Shown: piece by piece, positions 53,771 through 63,756 of the stretch
How positions within the stretch are numbered: the stretch's first letter is position 1
Layout: the number at the start of each line of letters is the position of its first letter
DNA from: Enterobacteriaceae bacterium RIT714
GTDB taxonomy: Bacteria > Pseudomonadota > Gammaproteobacteria > Enterobacterales > Enterobacteriaceae
Length of the DNA stretch: 64,000 nt
Assembly (NCBI GenBank): GCA_009668015.1
Contig: WJYB01000007.1
Span: 62,001 to 126,000, forward strand
Reading direction: 5' to 3'
The notes under the pieces: model-generated
What the model was told of the DNA's origin: nothing
The model's database searches: none
The model's input: only the letters and a program-made list of their open reading frames with translations
Position numbers and translations under genes: made by a program

Positions 53771-55156
53771 ATGCCCGCTGTAACCCTCTCTGCCGTTCCC
53801 CAACCTGCCGTCTGGCACGATGTCCCTTCCGTTACGCTTAGTGATGAAACGCTGCGCCAGCGCAAAACGAAGATTCTGAGCGGCATGCGAAAACAGCAGC
53901 TGGATACGCTCGTCATCTATGCGGACAAAGAGCATGGCGGAAACTTTGAGTATCTCAGCGGATTTATTCCCCGCTTTGAAGAGGCGCTGTTGGTGCTCCA
54001 GTCATCGGGCGAGGCTGTTCTGGTGTTAGGCAATGAAAACCTGAAGCTGGCAGCGCATGCGCGGCTCGAAAATCGGGTGATCCCTGCGCCGTGGTTCTCG
54101 TTGCCAAATCAACCGATGGATAACGTGAAGTCGTTGCCAGAATTGCTCCGGGAAGCAGGGCTGAAAGCGGGTAAAACTATCGGTCTGGCGGGCTGGAAGC
54201 TGTTTACAGGGGCCTGCGATGATGTGAAGCAAATGTTCGATTTACCCGCTTTTATCGTCGATGCGATCCGTCAGGCGACTGAGGGTAAGTCGCAGTTACT
54301 CAATGCGACAGGCCTTTTTATCGATCCAGACGGCGGCGCTCGCACCGTGAATAACGCCAACGAACTGGCGCATTATGAATACGGCGCAAACCTGGCATCA
54401 ACGGCGATCCTCGGGGCATTAAACGCCATAGAGCCCGGCAAAACTGAAAAACAGATTGCCGCTTTGCTGGCAGCAGAAGGGCAGCCGAATAATGTGGTCA
54501 TGATCGCCGCGACGGGCGATCGCTTTGCGCACGCTAATCTCTATCCCGGCGATAAGGTTATTCAGCGTGGCGACAAATTCTCTCTGACGACCAGCTATAA
54601 AGGGGGGTTAAGCAGCCGTGCGGCCTATGTTGTTGCTGACGAGTCGGAGCTGGCGCCAGAAGTGGCGGATTATCTTGATGTCGTGGCGAAACCCTATTTT
54701 CGTGCTGTCGTGGCCTGGCTTGAGAATTTACGCATCGGTATGCGTGGCGGTGAGATGTATGGGCTGATTGAACAGGTTCTGCCGAAAGCCGATTATCACT
54801 GGCACCTCAATCCAGGCCACCTGGTGGCAGATGAAGAGTGGCTCTGCTCGCCAGTCGGCCCCGATTCGAGTGCCAGATTGCAAAGCGGCATGATTTTGCA
54901 GATCGATATTATTCCTTCCCGCCCGGGTTATGCGGGCGCGAGTATTGAAGATACCGTGGCGCTGGCCGATGAGGCGTTACGAGATGAACTGAAAGCACAG
55001 TATCCGGCACTTTGGCAGCGTATTGTTGAGCGTCGGGCTTATATTGATAAATACATTGGTATCCGGTTGCCCGCAGAAGTGTTGCCTTTTTCCAACACCG
55101 TCGGTTATTTACGTCCCTGGCTGCTGGACCCCACGCGGGCGCTGATTTGTAAATGA
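53771..55156 (+). CDS. M24-family (aminopeptidase P fold) protein lacking metal ligands
   Basis: The 461-residue protein has a creatinase/prolidase layout: an N-terminal domain (about 1-180) and a C-terminal pita-bread-like domain (about 190-430). Several expected metal ligands are missing. The DxG/SD segment reads KFSLTTSYKGGLSSRAAYV (Thr273 and Ser281 or Ser282 instead of Asp), and the first glutamate position reads LQIDI (Asp379). His350 (NPGHLVADEEW) and Glu393 (SIEDTV) remain. It may be metal-independent, like creatinase, or non-catalytic. I chose the ATG at 53771 because GGAG is better spaced from it than from 53765. It occupies the yajD position between secF and tsx. Function unknown. 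Confidence 0.7.
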   Translation: MPAVTLSAVPQPAVWHDVPSVTLSDETLRQRKTKILSGMRKQQLDTLVIYADKEHGGNFEYLSGFIPRFEEALLVLQSSGEAVLVLGNENLKLAAHARLENRVIPAPWFSLPNQPMDNVKSLPELLREAGLKAGKTIGLAGWKLFTGACDDVKQMFDLPAFIVDAIRQATEGKSQLLNATGLFIDPDGGARTVNNANELAHYEYGANLASTAILGALNAIEPGKTEKQIAALLAAEGQPNNVVMIAATGDRFAHANLYPGDKVIQRGDKFSLTTSYKGGLSSRAAYVVADESELAPEVADYLDVVAKPYFRAVVAWLENLRIGMRGGEMYGLIEQVLPKADYHWHLNPGHLVADEEWLCSPVGPDSSARLQSGMILQIDIIPSRPGYAGASIEDTVALADEALRDELKAQYPALWQRIVERRAYIDKYIGIRLPAEVLPFSNTVGYLRPWLLDPTRALICK

Positions 55157-55163
55157 CAAATAA

Positions 55164-55188
55164 AAAAGCCAGCATTTCGCTGGCTTTT
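55164..55188. terminator. Bidirectional terminator between the M24-like gene and tsx
   Basis: AAAAGCCAGC (55164-55173) pairs perfectly with GCTGGCTTTT (55179-55188) over an ATTTC loop. A-runs and T-runs on either side let it serve both convergent genes. Confidence 0.9.
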
Positions 55189-55205
55189 CAACAGGATAGA
55201 TTCGG

Positions 55206-56084
55206 TTAGAAATTATAACCGACAACCAGGTAGCCACCCCAGCCGGTAGAACGGACGTTCTCTTTCATCCAGACCAGGTCAGCATCGTCATTCCACTGAC
55301 CGCCGTTATGCCAGTAACGTGCTACAACAGAGTAATGCCAGTGATCGTAGTTCAGCGCCAGAATGTGGCTCGAAGCGATGGAGTCATTGGTGCGTTGCTT
55401 GATGCCGTTTTCTGCATACTGGCTCTTATCGCCCAGGTCTGAACCCCAGTCGAAGTTGGTAAAGCCGATATAGCTCAGGTTACCGCCCCACAGCTGAGTG
55501 ATTGGGACGAAATACTTCACTTTGAAGCGGTAGCCATCCCACTCGTTTTCGTTTTCAGCCTGGTAGTTCTGCCACTGGTATTTTGCATACACGTTCATGG
55601 ACAGGCTCATCGGCAAACCGGTGTCGATGTCCGTACCCAGACCCATGTACCAGGTGCTCTGACGACCGGACGCGTTACGGCCCATGTCGTAGATGTAGTT
55701 GTTGGCGAAATACCACTCTTTGAATGGACCAAAGCTCAGGTCTGCGCCTGTCAGCTTGTCGATAGAGAAGCGTGGCTCGATTTCCATGAACAGCGGAGAA
55801 CCGTGGTTCCAGATACCTTTCGCATCGGTGTTACCACCGAAGAATACCGGAGCATCCATATAGCCATAGAAGTCAAACCAGTCTTTCTTAGCGAAAGCTT
55901 CGTACTCCAGGTATGTATCGTTACGGATCTGTGGTCCGAAACGTGTGTGGTAGCTGCCCACCACGTTAACGCTCTGATGCCACCAGTCGGAGACATATTC
56001 TGGTTTAGTATTTTCAGCTGCGTTAACAGCGAAAGAGGAAGAAAGTGCTAACACTGCACCGGCTGCAAGTAATGTTTTTTTCAT
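55206..56084 (-). CDS. tsx: Nucleoside-specific outer-membrane channel Tsx
   Basis: Tsx is a 12-stranded outer-membrane channel for nucleosides, also used by phage T6 and colicin K in E. coli. The 292-residue precursor has a signal peptide ending SFAVNA and the C-terminal outer-membrane signature YLVVGYNF. I chose the ATG at 56084 (MKKTLLAAG), as in E. coli; the ATG two codons earlier (56090) is possible. The channel body is close to E. coli ([19 protein letters not shown]). Upstream is a well-placed CRP-like site. Confidence 0.95.
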   Translation of the reverse strand: MKKTLLAAGAVLALSSSFAVNAAENTKPEYVSDWWHQSVNVVGSYHTRFGPQIRNDTYLEYEAFAKKDWFDFYGYMDAPVFFGGNTDAKGIWNHGSPLFMEIEPRFSIDKLTGADLSFGPFKEWYFANNYIYDMGRNASGRQSTWYMGLGTDIDTGLPMSLSMNVYAKYQWQNYQAENENEWDGYRFKVKYFVPITQLWGGNLSYIGFTNFDWGSDLGDKSQYAENGIKQRTNDSIASSHILALNYDHWHYSVVARYWHNGGQWNDDADLVWMKENVRSTGWGGYLVVGYNF

Positions 56085-56170
56085 AATCATGCCACTGATT
56101 GAAAATCCCTTCCGGGATGTGAAAAATGCGCGAATTGCGTTTCTAAATATTTCGTGTTTCTGCGGAGCCT

Positions 56171-56212
56171 ATTATAGGAATCCTTGTTCACAAAAATATG
56201 TGTTGTTTCACA
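56171..56212 (-). promoter_or_regulatory. tsx promoter with CRP-like site at about -40.5
   Basis: On the minus strand a perfect TATAAT -10 lies at 56171-56176, placing the start of transcription near 56164. A CRP-like site (TATGT-N6-TCACA on the plus strand, 56197-56212) is centred about 40.5 bp upstream. This matches the class II cAMP-CRP/CytR architecture of E. coli tsx. One half-site is weak. Confidence 0.6.
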
Positions 56213-56350
56213 TATCTCTCATTCACGTAATCGATTGCGTTCACGTTTGCGTACTTTAAACGGCAGGGATTGTAACGGCAATGATTTATGTTGCCAATAT
56301 TTGCGAGATGTAAGAAAGGGCGGAACGGGATTTCCGTTCCGCTGAAAAGA

Positions 56351-56890
56351 TTACTGCGCGGCAGGCTGGATGTCGTGGATGCGAACGAAACCTAACTGGT
56401 CTGGAGTGACGCCGCTCAACTGAAGCGGGATATCGACATCGCTGGGGGCAAGCACGCTTGCCGGGGCGTTGATCAGCTGATTCTTCACGTTCACTTCCTG
56501 ATAGCTGTCGGTTGTGCCCTGAATCTGACCCCACTCAACCGTGCCGCTAAAAGCGGGCAGCGGATCGGTCGATTCTCCTTTGATACGCAGGGTAGCCGTC
56601 GTCCCGTCTGCATTTTGGGCGATATTAACCAGTGACATTTTCAGGGTGCCGATCTGGCTCTTCAGCAGTGCCGGGGTGTTAGCCCCTGGCAGCAGATAAA
56701 CACCGCTGCTGGATTTGGCATTCAGCGCATTCTGCTGGGTGATTTTCACGGTCTCCTGGTTTAGCTTCTCCATCGCCGTATTCAGCGTATTGACGCTCTG
56801 TTTCATCTGGCGGACTTCGCTTTGCTGTGCGCAGGCGCTAAGGGTGAAGAGACTTCCCACCACAAGTATTCTTAGGTAACGTCTTGTCAT
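56351..56890 (-). CDS. yajI: Lipoprotein YajI (DUF3251)
   Basis: The 179-residue lipoprotein has lipobox LFTLSAC (Cys20), a predicted coiled-coil stretch (QMKQSVNTLNTAMEKLNQE) and a globular C-terminal domain matching E. coli YajI. Its function is unknown. I chose the ATG at 56890 (MTRRYLRI), preceded by GGAAAT; the ATG at 56905 would add MEINA. It is divergent from nrdR. Confidence 0.9.
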   Translation of the reverse strand: MTRRYLRILVVGSLFTLSACAQQSEVRQMKQSVNTLNTAMEKLNQETVKITQQNALNAKSSSGVYLLPGANTPALLKSQIGTLKMSLVNIAQNADGTTATLRIKGESTDPLPAFSGTVEWGQIQGTTDSYQEVNVKNQLINAPASVLAPSDVDIPLQLSGVTPDQLGFVRIHDIQPAAQ

Positions 56891-57031
56891 TGCGTTTATT
56901 TCCATGAAATAACGGATTGTCCTAATGGTAGCCAGTATGATGCCGTCTGGTATAGATCCTTTGTCTCAAAAGCGCTCTTCCTTTGTTGTGGACCCAGTTC
57001 GGGGTAAAATAGAGTTCAGTTAACCAGATAG

Positions 57032-57493
<462 letters not shown>

Positions 57494-57497
57494 GCTG

Positions 57498-58601
57498 ATG
57501 CAGGATGAGATGTACATGGCGCGAGCGCTTAAGCTGGCGCAGCGGGGACGATTTACTACCCATCCCAACCCAAATGTCGGCTGCGTGATTGTCAAAGAGG
57601 GCGAAATCGTCGGCGAAGGTTTTCACTATCGCGCTGGCGAGCCGCACGCCGAAGTTCATGCGCTGCGCATGGCGGGGGAAAAGGCTCGCGGCGCAACAGC
57701 GTATGTGACGCTTGAACCCTGTAGCCATCATGGGCGAACGCCGCCGTGCTGCGAGGCGCTGATTGCCGCTGGGGTCGCGCGCGTTGTCACATCCATGCAG
57801 GATCCTAATCCACAAGTGGCGGGGCGCGGGCTGTATCGTCTGCAACAGGAAGGCATTGATGTCAGCCACGGTCTGATGATGAATGATGCCGAGTGGCTGA
57901 ATAAAGGCTTTCTCAAGCGTATGCGTACGGGGTTTCCGTATATCCAGTTAAAGCTGGGGGCCTCACTTGATGGCCGAACGGCGATGGCAAACGGAGAAAG
58001 CCAGTGGATCACTTCGCCGCAGTCAAGGCGCGATGTGCAACGTCTGCGCGCGCAAAGCCATGCTATTCTGACCAGTAGTGAAACGGTGCTGGCCGACGAT
58101 CCGGCGATGACCGTGCGCTGGGAAGAACTTGATGCCGATACGCAGGCGCTTTATCCAGAAGAGAATCTGCGCCAGCCGGTGCGAATTGTCCTCGACCGCC
58201 AGAATCGCGTAACCCCGTCCCATCGCATTGTTCAGCAACCCGGTGAGACCTGGTTTGCGCGTACGCAAGAAGACAGCCAGGTTTGGCCTGACGGTGTGCG
58301 CAGTATTATGGTACCGGAACACAACGGGCATCTCGATTTAGTCGTGCTCATGATGTTGCTCGGTAAACAGCAGGTCAACAGTATCTGGGTTGAAGCTGGC
58401 CCCACGCTAGCCGGTGCGTTATTGCGCGCAGGTCTGGTCGATGAACTGATTGTTTACGTGGCGCCTAAGCTGTTAGGCGACGCTGCGCGCGGCTTATTCG
58501 TGCTGCCTGGCCTTGAAAAACTGTCTGATGCGCCGCAACTCAAATTTAGTGAAATTCGTCAGGTTGGCCCGGATGTGTGCCTGCATTTGACTCCCGCGTA
58601 A
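57498..58601 (+). CDS. ribD: Bifunctional pyrimidine deaminase/reductase RibD
   Basis: RibD performs two riboflavin steps, deaminating and then reducing the pyrimidine intermediate. The 367-residue protein has an N-terminal deaminase with zinc motifs HAEVHAL and PCSHHGRTPPCC, and a C-terminal NADPH reductase (LKLGASLDGRTAMANGESQWI). I chose the ATG at 57498 (MQDEMYMARAL); the frame open to 57444 overlaps nrdR. ribE follows 87 bp later. Confidence 0.96.
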   Translation: MQDEMYMARALKLAQRGRFTTHPNPNVGCVIVKEGEIVGEGFHYRAGEPHAEVHALRMAGEKARGATAYVTLEPCSHHGRTPPCCEALIAAGVARVVTSMQDPNPQVAGRGLYRLQQEGIDVSHGLMMNDAEWLNKGFLKRMRTGFPYIQLKLGASLDGRTAMANGESQWITSPQSRRDVQRLRAQSHAILTSSETVLADDPAMTVRWEELDADTQALYPEENLRQPVRIVLDRQNRVTPSHRIVQQPGETWFARTQEDSQVWPDGVRSIMVPEHNGHLDLVVLMMLLGKQQVNSIWVEAGPTLAGALLRAGLVDELIVYVAPKLLGDAARGLFVLPGLEKLSDAPQLKFSEIRQVGPDVCLHLTPA

Positions 58602-58688
58602 TTGCTTCTGAAATTTGGAAGCGGTGCGCAAAGTATTATGATAAAATCCGCCCCCCTGCGGGGCTAAATGAACCCGTAAAGGAAGAGT

Positions 58689-59159
58689 ATGAACATTATT
58701 GAAGCTGCTGTTGCTACCCCGGACGCTCGCGTCGCCATCACCATTGCGCGTTTCAACAACTTCATCAACGACAGCCTGCTGGACGGTGCGATTGACGCCC
58801 TGAAACGTATTGGCCAGGTGAAAGATGAAAATATTACCGTTGTTTGGGTTCCAGGTGCCTACGAACTGCCGTTGGCAGCAGGCGCGTTGGCGAAAACCGG
58901 TAAATACGACGCGGTTATTGCGCTGGGTACGGTTATTCGTGGCGGCACTGCTCACTTCGAATACGTTGCGGGTGGTGCAAGCACGGGTCTGGCGCACGTG
59001 GCACAGGATGCTGAAATTCCTGTCGCTTTCGGCGTACTGACTACTGAAAGTATTGAACAAGCCATCGAACGCGCTGGCACCAAAGCCGGTAACAAAGGTG
59101 CAGAAGCTGCACTGACCGCGCTTGAAATGATCAACGTATTGAAAGCCATTAAGGCCTGA
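58689..59159 (+). CDS. ribE: 6,7-dimethyl-8-ribityllumazine synthase
   Basis: This enzyme (RibE in E. coli, RibH elsewhere) forms lumazine, the direct riboflavin precursor, and assembles into a 60-subunit shell. The 156-residue protein has the conserved [13 protein letters not shown] and [14 protein letters not shown] segments. Length equals E. coli. nusB starts 21 bp later. Confidence 0.97.
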   Translation: MNIIEAAVATPDARVAITIARFNNFINDSLLDGAIDALKRIGQVKDENITVVWVPGAYELPLAAGALAKTGKYDAVIALGTVIRGGTAHFEYVAGGASTGLAHVAQDAEIPVAFGVLTTESIEQAIERAGTKAGNKGAEAALTALEMINVLKAIKA

Positions 59160-59180
59160 TTTTTTTGTAAGGGGAATTCC

Positions 59181-59600
59181 GTGAAACCTGCTGCTCGTCG
59201 CCGCGCCCGTGAGTGTGCCGTCCAGGCGCTCTACTCCTGGCAGTTGTCCCAGAACGACATCGCTGATGTTGAATACCAGTTCCTGGCGGAACAAGACGTC
59301 AAAGACGTTGACGTTCTGTACTTCCGTGAACTGCTGTCGGGAGTGGCGACTAATAGCGCGTATCTCGACGGCCTGATGAAGCCGTACCTGTCTCGTCTGC
59401 TTGAAGAGCTGGGCCAGGTCGAGAAAGCAGTGCTGCGCATTGCGCTGTTTGAGCTGTCTAAACGTCAGGATGTGCCTTACAAAGTGGCCATCAACGAAGC
59501 TATCGAACTGGCGAAAACCTTCGGTGCTGAAGACAGTCACAAATTTGTGAATGGCGTGCTGGATAAAGCCGCACCTGCGATCCGTCCCCACAAAAAGTAA
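59181..59600 (+). CDS. nusB: Transcription antitermination factor NusB
   Basis: NusB binds boxA RNA with NusE (S10) during rRNA antitermination. The 139-residue, all-helical protein equals the E. coli length, opening [20 protein letters not shown]. The start is a GTG behind AAGGGGAA. thiL follows 75 bp downstream across a hairpin. Confidence 0.97.
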   Translation: MKPAARRRARECAVQALYSWQLSQNDIADVEYQFLAEQDVKDVDVLYFRELLSGVATNSAYLDGLMKPYLSRLLEELGQVEKAVLRIALFELSKRQDVPYKVAINEAIELAKTFGAEDSHKFVNGVLDKAAPAIRPHKK

Positions 59601-59608
59601 TCCGTAAG

Positions 59609-59655
59609 CCGGAGTTTGCATTGCCGCCCGGCAGTGCGGCTCCGGTTTTTTATTT
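59609..59655 (+). terminator. Terminator-like hairpin after nusB
   Basis: CCGGAG (59609-59614) pairs with CTCCGG (59640-59645) outside an inner TGCCG/CGGCA stem, followed by TTTTTTATTTT. thiL begins 20 bp further, so thiL probably depends on read-through or on a promoter that I cannot place. Confidence 0.65.
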
Positions 59656-59675
59656 TATTTGCTGAGGCATAACGT

Positions 59676-60647
59676 ATGGCATGCGGCGAATTCTCCCTGA
59701 TTGCCCGTTATTTTGACCGTGTCCGAACCTCTCGTCTTGATGTTGAAACCGGCATTGGCGATGACTGCGCACTTCTCAATATTCCTGAAAAACAGACTCT
59801 CGCAATCAGCACCGACACGTTAGTGTGCGGCCGTCATTTTCTGGCAGATATCAATCCTGCCGATCTGGCCTATAAAGCACTGGCCGTCAACGTCAGCGAT
59901 CTGGCGGCGATGGGGGCCGATCCCGCATGGCTGACCCTGGCGCTTACGCTGCCGAACGTCGATGAAAAGTGGCTTGAAGCCTTCAGCGATGCGCTGTTTG
60001 AACAGCTCAATTACTACGATATGCAGCTCATTGGCGGCGACACCACGGCCGGGCCACTCTCCATGACGCTGGCTATTCACGGCTATGTGCCCGCAGGCCG
60101 CGCGCTAAAACGCTCTGGCGCGAAGCCGGGTGACTGGATTTATGTGACTGGCACTCCGGGCGATAGCGCGGCGGGGCTGGCAATTTTGCAGGAACGTTTG
60201 ACCGTGAGCGACGCAGATGACGCAGCATATCTGGTGAAGCGTCACCTGCGCCCGACGCCACGGATTCTGCATGGTCAGGCGCTGCGCGATCGCGCCAGCT
60301 CGGCGATTGATCTCTCGGATGGTTTGATTTCCGATCTGGGCCATATCCTTAAGGCCAGCGGCGTTGGGGCGCGTGTTGACCTGGACACCTTCCCGCTCTC
60401 GGAGCCGATCCGCAGGCATGTCGAACCTGAACAGGCCCTGCGCTGGGCGCTGTCCGGCGGCGAAGATTACGAGCTGTGCTTTACCGTCCCGGAACTGAAT
60501 CGCGGTACGTTGGATGTAGCGCTGGGCAATCTCGGTGCGCCGTTTACCTGTATCGGCCAGATTTTGCCTGAGAGTGAAGGCATGCAGTTTGTGCAAAACG
60601 GTGCTCCGCTGACGTTAGACTGGAAGGGTTACGACCACTTCGCGTGA
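59676..60647 (+). CDS. thiL: Thiamine-monophosphate kinase ThiL
   Basis: ThiL phosphorylates thiamine monophosphate to the active diphosphate. The 323-residue PurM-like kinase shows the glycine-rich IGDDCALL motif, [24 protein letters not shown] and [10 protein letters not shown]. It ends GYDHFA, two residues short of E. coli ThiL (which ends …HFATP as I recall). In E. coli pgpA overlaps this end; here there is no pgpA and repeats follow at once. The enzyme core is intact. Confidence 0.95.
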   Translation: MACGEFSLIARYFDRVRTSRLDVETGIGDDCALLNIPEKQTLAISTDTLVCGRHFLADINPADLAYKALAVNVSDLAAMGADPAWLTLALTLPNVDEKWLEAFSDALFEQLNYYDMQLIGGDTTAGPLSMTLAIHGYVPAGRALKRSGAKPGDWIYVTGTPGDSAAGLAILQERLTVSDADDAAYLVKRHLRPTPRILHGQALRDRASSAIDLSDGLISDLGHILKASGVGARVDLDTFPLSEPIRRHVEPEQALRWALSGGEDYELCFTVPELNRGTLDVALGNLGAPFTCIGQILPESEGMQFVQNGAPLTLDWKGYDHFA

Positions 60648-60653
60648 CGTTGC

Positions 60654-60824
60654 GTTGCCGTTTTTAGTGTTTTCTCCCTCTCCCCGTGAGAGAGGGTCGG
60701 GGTGAGGGCATTATTAGGCCGCACAAGGTAAAAGCAAAACGGCAACCGTGTTGCCGTTTTTAGTGTCTGCTCCCTCTCCCTGTGGGAGAGGGCCGGGTTG
60801 AGGGCGTCAGGCCGCGCAACCCTG
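60654..60824. repeat. Two direct copies of a ~96-bp hairpin repeat unit
   Basis: GTTGCCGTTTTTAGTGT begins at 60654 and again at 60750, 96 bp apart. Each unit continues with a CCCTCTCC…-type hairpin core and a GGTGAGGGCA/TTGAGGGCG tail. They are the same family as at 34.6 kb and fill the space between thiL and yajO. Confidence 0.85.
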
Positions 60825-60825
60825 A

Positions 60826-61800
60826 CTATTTGAATCCCACCACCGGATGCTGCTGATAAGGCGTTTCCAGTTCAGCGATTTGTTCCGGCGTCAGCGTTAA
60901 ATCAACAGCATTTAACAGCTCATCAAGCTGCTCTTCACGTGAAGTACCAATAATCGGTGCCGCAACGCCGCGCTTACTGAGTAGCCACGCCAGAGCCACC
61001 TGCGCACGCGTAGCGCCCGTCTCATCGGCGATTCCCGCCAGCCGCTCGGCGATAAGCGCATCGCTGGCTTCGGTATCGTTGTAGAGTTTTTTACCGACTT
61101 CGTCGGAAACCGAACGCGCCGTGGTTTCTCCCCACGGGCGGGTTAAGCGCCCGCGCGCCAGCGGGCTCCAGGGGATCACCGCAACGCCTTCCTGATAACA
61201 CAGCGGCAGCATATCGCGCTCTTCTTCGCGATAGATCAGATTGTAGTGATCCTGCATGGTGACAAAGCGCGCCCAGCCGTGCTGCGCCTGCAGATTTAGC
61301 GCTTCGGCAAACTGTGAGGCATGCATCGACGACGCGCCGATATAACGCGCTTTACCTGCTTTGACCACGTCGTTCAGGGCTTCGAGGGTTTCTTCAATCG
61401 GGGTGTTGTAATCCCAGCGGTGGATTTGCAGCAGATCGACATAGTCCATATTGAGGCGTTTAAGGCTGTCATCAATGGAGCGCAGGATTTGTGCGCGGGA
61501 GAGACCTTCGGTGAGATCGCCAGACGGATAGTAAACTTTCGTGGCGACGACCACTTCATCGCGGCGGGCAAAATCACGCAATGCGCGGCCAACGATCTCC
61601 TCGCTGCTGCCGTCGGAGTAGCTGTTGGCGGTGTCAAAGAAGTTAATGCCGCCATCGAGGGCGTGTTTGATGATCAGACGGCTGCTCTCTTCCGGCAGCG
61701 TCCAGGCGTGATTCCCCCGGTCTGGCTCGCCAAATGTCATACAGCCAAGACAAAGTCGGGAAACCTTAAGGTCTGTCTTTCCTAATGTATTGTATTGCAT
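60826..61800 (-). CDS. yajO: Aldo-keto reductase YajO
   Basis: The 324-residue NADPH-dependent oxidoreductase has the aldo-keto reductase tetrad: Asp and Tyr in FFDTANSYSDG, Lys in VVATKVYYP and His in QIHRWDYNT. E. coli YajO has been linked to thiamine-pathway and xylulose metabolism; the true substrate is uncertain. It lies beside dxs on the same strand (69 bp apart), as in E. coli, and is convergent with thiL. Confidence 0.92.
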   Translation of the reverse strand: MQYNTLGKTDLKVSRLCLGCMTFGEPDRGNHAWTLPEESSRLIIKHALDGGINFFDTANSYSDGSSEEIVGRALRDFARRDEVVVATKVYYPSGDLTEGLSRAQILRSIDDSLKRLNMDYVDLLQIHRWDYNTPIEETLEALNDVVKAGKARYIGASSMHASQFAEALNLQAQHGWARFVTMQDHYNLIYREEERDMLPLCYQEGVAVIPWSPLARGRLTRPWGETTARSVSDEVGKKLYNDTEASDALIAERLAGIADETGATRAQVALAWLLSKRGVAAPIIGTSREEQLDELLNAVDLTLTPEQIAELETPYQQHPVVGFK

Positions 61801-61869
61801 GGTTCCGCTCCTGCTGATTGCTTAAAACAGTCACTTTAAGCATAGCAGGAGCGGAAAGAGGGGAAAGGA

Positions 61870-63732
61870 TCAGGCGAGCCAGTGGCGAATATTAGCTTCA
61901 ATGCCAGCGGCATCGAGACCGATTTCAGCGCGGGCTTCGTCCTGCGTCCCCTGCGCAATAAAGTGGTCAGGCAGACCGAGATTAAGCACAGGCACGACTT
62001 TGCGCTTCGCCATCAGCACTTCGTTCACACCGCTGCCTGCGCCGCCCATAATGGCGTTTTCTTCCAGAGTCACCAGCGCATCGTGGCGGCTTGCCATTTC
62101 CAGAATCAGCGCTTCGTCGAGCGGTTTCACAAAACGCATATCCACCAGCGTCGCATTCAGTGATTCTGCAACTTTTGCGGCTTCAGGCATCAGCGTGCCG
62201 AAGTTGAGAATGGCCAGCTTTTCGCCCTGACGCTTAACGATACCCTTACCAACAGGCAGTTTTGCCAGCGGTTGCAGTTCAACGCCGACGGCGTTACCGC
62301 GTGGATAGCGCACAGCGGTGGGACCATCCTGATAGTGATAGCCGGTGTAGAGCATTTGGCGACATTCGTTTTCGTCGCTGGGCGTCATCACCACCATATC
62401 CGGGATACAGCGCAGGAACGAGAGATCGAAAGCCCCCTGGTGCGTCTGACCATCGGCCCCGACGATACCCGCGCGGTCAATCGCAAACAGGACCGGCAGC
62501 TTCTGGATAGCGACGTCGTGGATCACCTGATCGTAAGCGCGCTGGAGGAAGGTGGAGTAGATCGCCACAACGGGATTGTATCCACCAATCGCCAGCCCTG
62601 CAGCAAAGGTCACGGCGTGCTGTTCCGCGATGGCAACGTCAAAATACTGGTCCGGATATTTTCTCGAAAACTCGACCATACCGGAGCCTTCGCGCATCGC
62701 GGGTGTCACCGCCATCAGCTTGTTGTCTTTGGCTGCGGTTTCGCACAGCCAGTCGCCAAAGATTTTTGAGTAGCTCGGCATTCCGCCGCTGCTTTTTGGC
62801 AGGCAACCGCTGGTAGGATCGAATTTCGGTACGGCGTGGAAGGTAATGGGATCTTTTTCGGCAGGCTCGTAGCCACGCCCTTTCTTGGTCATGATGTGCA
62901 GGAACTGCGGGCCTTTCAGGTCACGCATGTTTTTCAGCGTGCTGACCAGACCAAGCACATCGTGGCCATCCACCGGGCCAATGTAGTTAAAGCCCAGCTC
63001 TTCAAATAATGTGCCAGGCACCACCATGCCTTTAATATGTTCTTCCGTGCGCTTCAGCAGTTCTTTGATCGGCGGTACACCGGAGAACACTTTTTTCCCG
63101 CCTTCGCGCAGGGTGGAGTAGAGCTTGCCGGAGAGCAGTTGCGCCAGGTGATTGTTCAGCGCGCCGACGTTCTCGGAGATCGACATTTCGTTATCATTGA
63201 GGATAACCAGCATATCAGGCTTGATATCACCGGCGTGGTTCATCGCCTCAAACGCCATGCCCGCGGTGATTGCCCCGTCGCCAATCACACAAACGGTGCG
63301 GCGCTGTTTATTCTCTTTCTCTGCCGCAACGGCAATCCCGATACCCGCAGAGATGGATGTGGACGAGTGGCCGACGCTCAGGACATCAAATTCGCTCTCA
63401 CCGCGCCACGGGAAGGGGTGCAGCCCGCCTTTCTGGCGAATAGTGCCAATTTTATCGCGACGCCCGGTCAGAATTTTGTGCGGATAAGCCTGGTGCCCGA
63501 CATCCCAGATCAGCTGATCGAACGGGGTGTTATAGACGTAATGCAGCGCCACGGTCAGTTCCACCGTGCCAAGCCCGGAGGCGAAATGTCCGCTGGAACG
63601 GCTGACGCTGTCGAGCAGATAACGACGTAACTCATCGCTCAGCTTCGGCAGGCTCTCTTTCGGCAACAGACGTAACTCCTGGGTGGAGTCAACCAACGCC
63701 AGTGTCGGGTATTTGGCAATATCAAAACTCAT
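61870..63732 (-). CDS. dxs: 1-deoxy-D-xylulose-5-phosphate synthase
   Basis: Dxs joins pyruvate and glyceraldehyde-3-phosphate, feeding isoprenoid (MEP), thiamine and pyridoxine synthesis. The 620-residue transketolase-like enzyme has the thiamine-diphosphate motif [20 protein letters not shown] and the catalytic Glu in [14 protein letters not shown] start at the ATG at 63732 (MSFDIAKYP); a TTG codon just before it is in frame. Its partner ispA lies 24 bp upstream. Confidence 0.97.
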   Translation of the reverse strand: MSFDIAKYPTLALVDSTQELRLLPKESLPKLSDELRRYLLDSVSRSSGHFASGLGTVELTVALHYVYNTPFDQLIWDVGHQAYPHKILTGRRDKIGTIRQKGGLHPFPWRGESEFDVLSVGHSSTSISAGIGIAVAAEKENKQRRTVCVIGDGAITAGMAFEAMNHAGDIKPDMLVILNDNEMSISENVGALNNHLAQLLSGKLYSTLREGGKKVFSGVPPIKELLKRTEEHIKGMVVPGTLFEELGFNYIGPVDGHDVLGLVSTLKNMRDLKGPQFLHIMTKKGRGYEPAEKDPITFHAVPKFDPTSGCLPKSSGGMPSYSKIFGDWLCETAAKDNKLMAVTPAMREGSGMVEFSRKYPDQYFDVAIAEQHAVTFAAGLAIGGYNPVVAIYSTFLQRAYDQVIHDVAIQKLPVLFAIDRAGIVGADGQTHQGAFDLSFLRCIPDMVVMTPSDENECRQMLYTGYHYQDGPTAVRYPRGNAVGVELQPLAKLPVGKGIVKRQGEKLAILNFGTLMPEAAKVAESLNATLVDMRFVKPLDEALILEMASRHDALVTLEENAIMGGAGSGVNEVLMAKRKVVPVLNLGLPDHFIAQGTQDEARAEIGLDAAGIEANIRHWLA

Positions 63733-63756
63733 CAAAGGCTCATCGAGATAGTGTGT

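Noticed and set aside
58494-59621. 375-codon open frame opposite ribD, ribE and nusB
   Set aside because: Shadow of three conserved genes.
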